DNA from: an uncultured bacterium
Lineage (GTDB): Bacteria > Patescibacteriota > Minisyncoccia > Phycocordibacterales > CAIRYW01
Length of the DNA stretch: 49,116 bases
NCBI GenBank assembly: GCA_903882905.1
Contig: CAIRYW010000004.1
Coordinates: forward strand, 1 to 49,116
Direction of reading: 5' to 3'
This document shows positions 28,202 to 34,836 of the stretch, in pieces (within the stretch, counting starts at the first letter, position 1; every line of letters starts with the position of its first letter). The position numbers and the translations under genes were made by a program. The notes beneath the pieces were generated by a model. The model did not search any database. It had not been told where the DNA came from and worked only from the letters and a program-made list of their open reading frames with translations.

Positions 28202-28825
28202 CTATAGGTGTTTATCCACAGGTTTCAAAATTTCAAAATCTTTTTTCAGGGTGTCACGCATTCCTCCGTTATAAAGCGCAGCTGCAGGATGGTAAAAAGG
28301 GATAATTTGTATGTCACCATAAATTGCTTTTGCTACGTAACTTTTTCCATGAGCCTTCGAAATTGGTTCAATATCGAGAAATAATCTAAATTTTTCCATA
28401 ATGTATTGCATAGAAAATCTACCAAGGGTTGCAATAACTAAAGGCTGTATTATTTCAATCTGCCTATCAAGAAAAGATCCATAAGCTGAAATTTCATTTG
28501 GTAATGGATCTCTATTTTCCGGTGGCCTGTCTTTAACTATATTTGTTATATAAACATCCTCCCTTTTTAAGTCAACGTGATTTAAAAGTTCATCTAAAAA
28601 TTTTCCAGCAGCGCCGCAAAAAGGTCTGCCCTGCATAGCTTCATTTTTTCCTGGAGCTTCTCCAATAAAAACTATTTTTGCAAAATGACTTCCTTCACCT
28701 ATAACTGGGAAATATTTATTTTCAGTTCGGTATTTGTATAAAGGCGATGCAGAAAAATTTATCAAATCATTTTTGACTGCTAGCATTTTTTCTCGCCTCT
28801 CAATTATTTCTCCTTCAGAAAACAT
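28202..28825 (-). CDS. Uracil-DNA glycosylase superfamily protein (family 4-like, Fe-S ligands missing)
   Basis: 207 aa; VFIGEAPGKNEAMQGRPFCGAAGKFLDELL, NIVKDRPPENRDPLPNEI, PFYHPAAALYN. Confidence 0.9.
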   Translation of the reverse strand: MFSEGEIIERREKMLAVKNDLINFSASPLYKYRTENKYFPVIGEGSHFAKIVFIGEAPGKNEAMQGRPFCGAAGKFLDELLNHVDLKREDVYITNIVKDRPPENRDPLPNEISAYGSFLDRQIEIIQPLVIATLGRFSMQYIMEKFRLFLDIEPISKAHGKSYVAKAIYGDIQIIPFYHPAAALYNGGMRDTLKKDFEILKPVDKHL

Positions 28826-28826
28826 A

Positions 28827-29615
28827 CTAAAAAAGCTTTTCTTTTTTAGGTTTCATAAATTTACTTGCTTCCTGAGCAGAAAATTTTCTGTAGGCACAAT
28901 ATTCACAAGTCTCTGCGGGTTCAGGAATTTCATTTTGATCTAGGAGTTTTTTAATCTCCAAGATTTTTCCATGTACCCAAGAATCATCTCCTTTGTGTGC
29001 AATCAAGGTAACATCAAATTCCAATTTTCCATCAAAGGCTTCTCTATCTTTTCTACCGTTAACATAAACAAAATATCCTGTATCAGAAACTTTAAATCCT
29101 TTTCGTCTGAACAACCATTGGTAAATCTCCATTTGTCTTTTATATTGAGTCTGCCACTTGGTGTCATCAAGAGAATCCATGTTTCCGTCCTTTGATGTAG
29201 CCTTATAATCAACGATAATCAAGTTACCATTTTTATCTACCCAAACATCGTCAATTGCTCCGCTGATTGTCATACCAGTTTCTTTATCAACATGCTGAAT
29301 ACCAACAAAATTTTCTCGCCAGTCATTTAAACTTTCATGTGTAAGAGGGATTGCATCAACTCCGTATTTTTCCATTAGCGGATGGGATTCTTTTTTTGCT
29401 CTGTGGATATCGAATTCTTTTTTTAAAAGTGCGTCAACGGCAATATTTAAGGTGAAAGATGGACCTTTAGGTCTTCCAATACCTAATTTGTTGTCCATAT
29501 AAAAACATCTTGGACACTCCATAAAAAGATCAATTTTTGAGCGAGAAAGCTTCCATTTTTCGCCTCCATAGTTCCAATTTGAACTTCTGATTTTTGGTTT
29601 TGAGTCGTATGCCAT
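28827..29615 (-). CDS. PD-(D/E)XK nuclease superfamily protein (RecB-like)
   Basis: 262 aa; SRSKIDLFMECPRCFYM, GAIDDVWVDKNGNLIIVDYKATS, C-terminal CEYCAYRKFS. Confidence 0.88.
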   Translation of the reverse strand: MAYDSKPKIRSSNWNYGGEKWKLSRSKIDLFMECPRCFYMDNKLGIGRPKGPSFTLNIAVDALLKKEFDIHRAKKESHPLMEKYGVDAIPLTHESLNDWRENFVGIQHVDKETGMTISGAIDDVWVDKNGNLIIVDYKATSKDGNMDSLDDTKWQTQYKRQMEIYQWLFRRKGFKVSDTGYFVYVNGRKDREAFDGKLEFDVTLIAHKGDDSWVHGKILEIKKLLDQNEIPEPAETCEYCAYRKFSAQEASKFMKPKKEKLF

Positions 29616-29619
29616 ACCT

Positions 29620-30828
29620 CTATTCTATCACGCCACCACCTATGCAAACATCTTTGTCATAAATAACAATTGATTGACCTGAGGCAGATGTTTGAGGCTC
29701 ATCAAATTCTACGATCCATGATTCTTCTGGTCGGCAAGGACCGTCCTTAATACCGCAATCTCCAAGGAAGGTCCTTGCCGATCTTGAAAGCCTAACTTTT
29801 TGGTATTTTTGGTGATATCTAATCTGGGCGGTGTATATCTTCCCTTCTTCTGGAATTTCATTTATCCAATTCGCATTTGTAATGGTTATTTTTTTTTCAA
29901 TCCTACCTGATTCATTTTCTAAATCATCTTTTGTACCAACTGTAATTGCATTTGTCTTTTGATCTTTTGAGATGACATAAAAAGGAACATCTTCTGTTGT
30001 TTTTTTTGTGATTATAAATCCATGCCTTTCTCCAATTGTAAAAAATACAGCGCCATCATGGGTTCCAATTTGTTCACCTGTTTTATTAAACACAATTCCA
30101 CTTTTTGATTTTATGTAATGCGAAAGAAAATCTTTCATATCAACATCACCTAAAAAACAAATACCTTGGCTGTCTTTTTTTTCTGCGTTAGGTAATTTTA
30201 TTTTTTTTGCAATTTTTCTAACCTCAGATTTTTTTAAATGTCCAATTGGAAATATAATTTTGGAAAGTTGATCCTGAGTTAATGTCCAGAGAAAGTAACT
30301 TTGTTCCTTTTCTGGATCAATTGCTTTGCACAAATTTCTCCTCAAGTTCGTACCTCTCTCCGCTGCGCTCCGTGAGGAACGACCTTTTCCCGAAATTTGT
30401 TTGACGTCAGTTAACTCCTTTTGCGAAATTTGTGCATAGTGTCCTGTTGCGACAAAATCTGTCCCCATTTCTACAGCCTTTTTTAAAAAAGCACCAAACT
30501 TTATTTCTTTGTTGCACATTACGTCGGGATTGGGAGTTCTTCCTTTTTTGTATTCGGAAATCATGTAGTCTGCAACATTTTCCTTGTATTCCTTTTCTAA
30601 ATCAATAGTCACAAATGGGATACCAAGATGCGCTGCGACTCTCATTGCATCTCGCCTTTCTTCTTTCCATGTGCATTCAAGCCATTCAGGTGTCCATGTT
30701 TTAATAAAAGCTCCGACAACCTTATAACCTATTTTTTTAAGTAAGTGTGCAGATACTGCAGAATCAACACCTCCAGAAAGGCCGACGAAAACTGTCTTAT
30801 TGACTTTGTTGTTTTTTGGTTCTAGCAT
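29620..30828 (-). CDS. mnmA: tRNA-specific 2-thiouridylase MnmA with two in-frame insertions
   Basis: 402 aa; GLSGGVDSAVSAHLLKKIGY, NPDVMCNKEIKFG, FLGDVDMKDFL, DVCIGGGVIE. Confidence 0.95.
   Translation of the reverse strand: MLEPKNNKVNKTVFVGLSGGVDSAVSAHLLKKIGYKVVGAFIKTWTPEWLECTWKEERRDAMRVAAHLGIPFVTIDLEKEYKENVADYMISEYKKGRTPNPDVMCNKEIKFGAFLKKAVEMGTDFVATGHYAQISQKELTDVKQISGKGRSSRSAAERGTNLRRNLCKAIDPEKEQSYFLWTLTQDQLSKIIFPIGHLKKSEVRKIAKKIKLPNAEKKDSQGICFLGDVDMKDFLSHYIKSKSGIVFNKTGEQIGTHDGAVFFTIGERHGFIITKKTTEDVPFYVISKDQKTNAITVGTKDDLENESGRIEKKITITNANWINEIPEEGKIYTAQIRYHQKYQKVRLSRSARTFLGDCGIKDGPCRPEESWIVEFDEPQTSASGQSIVIYDKDVCIGGGVIE
29729..29783. repeat. Palindromic element inside mnmA
   Basis: tcggcaaggacc (29731-29742) / ggtccttgccga (29770-29781), extended inward by tcctt (29744-29748) / aagga (29764-29768). 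Confidence 0.85.
30327..30436. repeat. Second palindromic element inside mnmA
   Basis: tgcacaaatttc (30327-30338) / gaaatttgtgca (30425-30436); internal direct copy cgaaatttgt at 30391; inner stem cgtacctc/gaggaacg. Confidence 0.8.
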
Positions 30829-30834
30829 GGCTTT

Positions 30835-31041
30835 ATGAATGTTTTTTTGTTTTATTCGTTTGTTCTTTGTTTCTGTGTTTTTGGCGCACTAGGTTTCTGG
30901 CTTGATGGAAGGTTTGGCAAAAATAACGGTTGGAGTTTGGTTTGGTTTGTACTCTACATTATTTTTGCTATCGGGGTCACGATTATAATAGCCGAGAAAC
31001 AGGCATCACCGCCAATTCACCAGATACTACCGGTAAAGTAA
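30835..31041 (+). CDS. Small two-TM membrane protein
   Basis: 68 aa; MNVFLFYSFVLCFCVFGALGFWLDGRFGKNNGWSLVWFVLYIIFAIGVTIIIA; followed by terminator. Confidence 0.6.
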   Translation: MNVFLFYSFVLCFCVFGALGFWLDGRFGKNNGWSLVWFVLYIIFAIGVTIIIAEKQASPPIHQILPVK

Positions 31042-31056
31042 CCGGTATTTTTTTAT
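31028..31056 (+). terminator. Rho-independent terminator overlapping the stop codon
   Basis: taccggt (31028-31034) / accggta (31041-31047) followed by ttttttta. Confidence 0.85.
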
Positions 31057-31094
31057 TATATTGATATTATTTTTTTTTATGTTAATCTCTACTT

Positions 31095-31268
31095 ATGCTA
31101 CTGTTCTCTTCAATTGTTATTGCTGTTGGGTTAATTCTTAGTGTCTCTGGTAGCCCTTATGAAGGCTACAGGAATAAGTCTCGACCAGCACGTCCATTTA
31201 TGCTTTGGATGGGAGGGGTTCTTATCGGAGCTGGACTCCTTATGTTTTTTGTTTTTTTATCCCCCTGA
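31095..31268 (+). CDS. Small two-TM membrane protein (57 aa, not in ORF track)
   Basis: MLLFSSIVIAVGLILSVSGSPYEGYRNKSRPARPFMLWMGGVLIGAGLLMFFVFLSP*. Confidence 0.6.
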   Translation: MLLFSSIVIAVGLILSVSGSPYEGYRNKSRPARPFMLWMGGVLIGAGLLMFFVFLSP

Positions 31269-31347
31269 ATGCTCCTAGGATTCATCTGTGTATGAGTCCA
31301 TTTTTTTTATTTCACTTTCGACTTTATGAACTTTAAAAACCTTCAAC

Positions 31348-32352
31348 TTACTTAAGATATTTTGCAATATTTGCCTTATGTTCGGCAAATGTCTTTGCAT
31401 AATGCACTACGCCGTCTTTGTCTGTCAAGAAAAACATATAAGGGGTCTCCTGAGGATTTGTAATTGCATCATATGCCGAATTGATGGCGTCCATTCCTGG
31501 GTTTGATATTGGAGTTGGTGGAAGACCTTTATATAAATATGAATTGTAAGGAGAATCTTTTTTTAAGTCATTTGCAGTAACATCTTTTGAATCCTCTCCT
31601 AATACATAAGCAATAGTTGCATCAGATTGAAGTGGAATTCCAGCAAGTAATCTTTTTTCAAAAATTTCAGCTACAATTTTTTTATCATCTGGCTTTTGTG
31701 CCTCTTTTTCAACAATTGAACCAAGGATCACAATGTCTGACTGTGTCTGTTTGCCCAATAGAAAAAGTCTAGGATTTTTTTCTTTAAATGTACTTATCAG
31801 TTTATTTACAATGTCAGCCTCGGTCATTCCCGGCAAGAAAAAATAAGTATCAGGAAATAAATATCCTTCTTGTGGTAAAGCCTGCGTCAAAAAAGCATCT
31901 TTATTAAAATTTGGAATAAGTGAGTAGAGTTTATTAGACATATCATTAGCTGTGAATCCTTCTGGAAAAGTTGTTTTAATTTTTTGAATACCAAAATACC
32001 CATGAGTTAATCTAATTGATGCCCCAATAATATTTTCTCCAACTCCAAATTTATATGGACCAGCAATTATTTTGTTTCGGCCGTAAATGATTGTCTCTAA
32101 ATCAAAAAGAGTTGATGACCAAATAATCCCTGCATTGTAGAGTTTATCTCCTGTTGATTTAATTCCATCGCCGTTATTTATTAATATAGTTTTCTCTCCA
32201 CCAAAATTTGGTTTTGGAACTATAAAAGCCAAAATTAATAAAAAAAATAGTGCACCAAAAATTTTTAAAATTAAAAATATTAAATTTCTAACTGGAGATT
32301 TTTTGTCCTCAGCTTTCTCGTTAACTGTTTCTACAGGTAGTTCCACTGACAT
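31348..32352 (-). CDS. mltG: Endolytic transglycosylase MltG (YceG-like)
   Basis: 334 aa; LEGYLFPDTYFF-like motif (EGYLFPDTYFFLPG), SIVEKEAQ, GIPLQSDATIAY, YNSYLYKGLPPTPISNPG. Confidence 0.95.
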   Translation of the reverse strand: MSVELPVETVNEKAEDKKSPVRNLIFLILKIFGALFFLLILAFIVPKPNFGGEKTILINNGDGIKSTGDKLYNAGIIWSSTLFDLETIIYGRNKIIAGPYKFGVGENIIGASIRLTHGYFGIQKIKTTFPEGFTANDMSNKLYSLIPNFNKDAFLTQALPQEGYLFPDTYFFLPGMTEADIVNKLISTFKEKNPRLFLLGKQTQSDIVILGSIVEKEAQKPDDKKIVAEIFEKRLLAGIPLQSDATIAYVLGEDSKDVTANDLKKDSPYNSYLYKGLPPTPISNPGMDAINSAYDAITNPQETPYMFFLTDKDGVVHYAKTFAEHKANIAKYLK

Positions 32353-32369
32353 TTTAATGTTGATTCAAA

Positions 32370-33593
32370 TTAAATAGGAAGATTCTGAGGAGCTTCCGCC
32401 TTTTTAGCCTCAATTCTTCTGATTGAAGGAGTTTTTGCAGCTTCTCCTGGGAAGTGGTAAATGGTTGCTAAACTTTCTGTATTCATTACAAATAGATGTG
32501 CTTTATTTGGGGTATGGAATCCTGCTCGTAGTTGATACGCCTCAAGCATATGGTGTTTTGCATGCAAAAGTCTTTTGCCTGTAATATTTTGCCAAGGCCA
32601 TTTGAACTCTGTTTCGTGAGAGTTATCAAATTTATTTAGATGTCCAGAATTATATTGTTTAAAAGAACCATTTAGGCCTGCAGTATTAAAATCATTGAAC
32701 CTATCAAGTGGTGCTAGATAAATTCCTCGGATAATCGTATCAAAAGCAGTTTTAGAAATATTTTTTTGGATTGCATCTATTATTTCTTTATCACCACGAG
32801 AAAGAGCGGAACCTTCAATACTAATCCCACCTAAATCAGTTTTGCCTTTTTCTTTGAGTTTTTTTATCTCCTCATTTGCGGCGTGCGTCCAGTCTACTTT
32901 TTTAAACATTTTATCAGGATGTTTTTTTTCTGACTTGTGTGCTCGAATCAAAATCTGAAGCCAAACTTGTTCTCCATCTTTTAGAGAACCAAGATATTCT
33001 AGAAGTGGAGTCATTGGATCAATTTTCAATTCCTCGTCGGGATCCTTTTCAAGCCCATAATGAGTATATGAAAGTATTGGATAATGGTCAGGTTTTGTAA
33101 GTACGTAATTTGAGCCCCATAAATCAATTTTTGATTCATCAAAATGAGTTTCGGATGTATAGTCTTCGGTTTCAGTTACCTCAACGTCAGGAAATTGGGC
33201 ATAAAGCGATGAAGTAACAAATGACTTCCAGAATTTCCAGCATCTAATATAAAAATGTATTTCTCCTCCGAATGATGCAATTTCTAAAGAAAACCATGGT
33301 CTTACCTTTCCGTGAATGTATCTTGAAATCCATGTACTTTCGCCCTTTGTCTGATACAAAGACGTTAAGAAAAGCTCCATCGCTAGCGGAGATTTTGGTA
33401 ACATTTTTGATAGCTTTACTTCTAAAAGAACTGGTGTCTGCCCGAAAATAAATTTATTTCTTTTGTAAGTAACATAGGATACAAAAAATAGCCAAGCAAA
33501 AACAAATGGCCCGGCAATAATTGCAACAATCCATGTGTATCCAAGTGCTTGAACGAGAATATCTTGAAAGGGATTAATTGTGAAAGGTTCCAT
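32370..33593 (-). CDS. Membrane-anchored protein resembling the non-ATPase N-terminal part of CPR VirD4/TraG-like proteins
   Basis: 407 aa; N-terminal TM; FVMNTESLATIYHFPGEAAKTPSIRRIEAKKAEAPQNLPI at the C-terminus; no Walker motif. Confidence 0.6.
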   Translation of the reverse strand: MEPFTINPFQDILVQALGYTWIVAIIAGPFVFAWLFFVSYVTYKRNKFIFGQTPVLLEVKLSKMLPKSPLAMELFLTSLYQTKGESTWISRYIHGKVRPWFSLEIASFGGEIHFYIRCWKFWKSFVTSSLYAQFPDVEVTETEDYTSETHFDESKIDLWGSNYVLTKPDHYPILSYTHYGLEKDPDEELKIDPMTPLLEYLGSLKDGEQVWLQILIRAHKSEKKHPDKMFKKVDWTHAANEEIKKLKEKGKTDLGGISIEGSALSRGDKEIIDAIQKNISKTAFDTIIRGIYLAPLDRFNDFNTAGLNGSFKQYNSGHLNKFDNSHETEFKWPWQNITGKRLLHAKHHMLEAYQLRAGFHTPNKAHLFVMNTESLATIYHFPGEAAKTPSIRRIEAKKAEAPQNLPI

Positions 33594-33619
33594 GCAAATA
33601 TAATAACATTATAGAAGCA

Positions 33620-33651
33620 GATAGTGGAAGGCGGAAAGTGGAAAGTGAATG
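33620..33651. repeat. Heptanucleotide-periodic repeat (AGTGGAA-type)
   Basis: agatagtggaaggcggaaagtggaaagtgaatgc. Confidence 0.6.
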
Positions 33652-33662
33652 CAAATACAGAA

Positions 33663-33685
33663 AGTCGCGGCCGAAGGCCGCGACT
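33663..33685. repeat. GC-rich perfect hairpin
   Basis: agtcgcggcc (33663-33672) / ggccgcgact (33676-33685), loop gaa; flanks are also imperfectly complementary. Confidence 0.85.
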
Positions 33686-33716
33686 CTACTTTGCATTTTC
33701 TACTCTCAACCTTCTA

Positions 33717-34751
33717 TTATTTCACCAAGCTATATTTTCCGTCCTTTTCTTTTTTAAAGTTTTTAGAATTTTGAAGATTAACTAAAATAGTATTTTCCTT
33801 AACGTATCTTTCCTTCATAACCTTGTCTACTATTTCTTTCTTATTCAACGGTCCGTTTTTATCAAGAATTTTTGTTATTACGTCTTTTACAATACCGTTT
33901 ATGTATCCCCACTCGGAAAGTGCATAAAGACCTCTTCCAACAAGTACGAATCTAGGATCCTTTATAAGTTCGTTGTGAGTTGTTGCCACGTGAGCTTTTT
34001 TTGAAAACATCTTTTCGATTGCTTTTGCAACTTCAGTAAAGTGAATTGGTGAACCGTGCTTTCTGATAGCGAGATATGCATAATCTCTAATACCTTTTAC
34101 AGAAACATTTTTTGAATCAGTTACACCCCATTCGCCCAAAGGATTTTTACCAATCTTTTTTGAAATTGATAACCACCTTTTTAGAATTTCTTCGTCTCTA
34201 TATTCTGAATTTACGTCTTCAAGGTGTTTCAAAAATCTTTCCATAATTTCAGACTCAGGTAAAAGTTCATCGTCAGAAAGAGATTTGTATAATTTCTTAA
34301 GAGCCTCCTCAACTTTTTTAGCGTGAGCGTCTCCAATGTGCCATCTGTGCTTAAAATCCTCATCTTCCTTTGATCTTTTGAAAGCATCTCCTACCACTAA
34401 AAGGAAAAAAATATTATTTTGTAATTCCTTATCCTTTGGAGCACTATGATTAAGAAAATCTTCTTCGGAAATAATTCCGCCAAGGTTTGCAATAGTTTTT
34501 TTAAGACTTTCAAAAACAGTGATACTTTCCTTGTAAACTTTAGATTTTCTTACGTTTGCTAGAGCAGCATTTTCAATTTGTCTTACTCTTTCTCTTGTTA
34601 TTCCATATTTTTTCCCGATAGCTTCAAGAGTCATTTTTTCAAATGTTTTTCCAAGTCCATATCTTGAGGTAAGAACCTCGCGGCCTCTTTGAGGAATATC
34701 AGCAAGAAGTTTTTTTACAATTATTTTTGGTTTGAAATCGAAGGACGACAT
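33717..34751 (-). CDS. Sigma-70 region-4-like protein with C-terminal HARE-HTH-like domain
   Basis: 344 aa; RGREVLTSRYGLG...MTLEAIGKKYGITRERVRQIENAALANVRKS; then YAYLAIRKHGSPIHFTEVAKAIEKMF and RFVLVGRGLYALSEWGY. Confidence 0.85.
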   Translation of the reverse strand: MSSFDFKPKIIVKKLLADIPQRGREVLTSRYGLGKTFEKMTLEAIGKKYGITRERVRQIENAALANVRKSKVYKESITVFESLKKTIANLGGIISEEDFLNHSAPKDKELQNNIFFLLVVGDAFKRSKEDEDFKHRWHIGDAHAKKVEEALKKLYKSLSDDELLPESEIMERFLKHLEDVNSEYRDEEILKRWLSISKKIGKNPLGEWGVTDSKNVSVKGIRDYAYLAIRKHGSPIHFTEVAKAIEKMFSKKAHVATTHNELIKDPRFVLVGRGLYALSEWGYINGIVKDVITKILDKNGPLNKKEIVDKVMKERYVKENTILVNLQNSKNFKKEKDGKYSLVK

Positions 34752-34836
34752 ATTTATATGTTTTTCTATTTTTATTGTTTAATTAGTAACCTATTTGTAT
34801 CATCCATACCAAATAAAGTCAAGCTTTCGGGATAAT

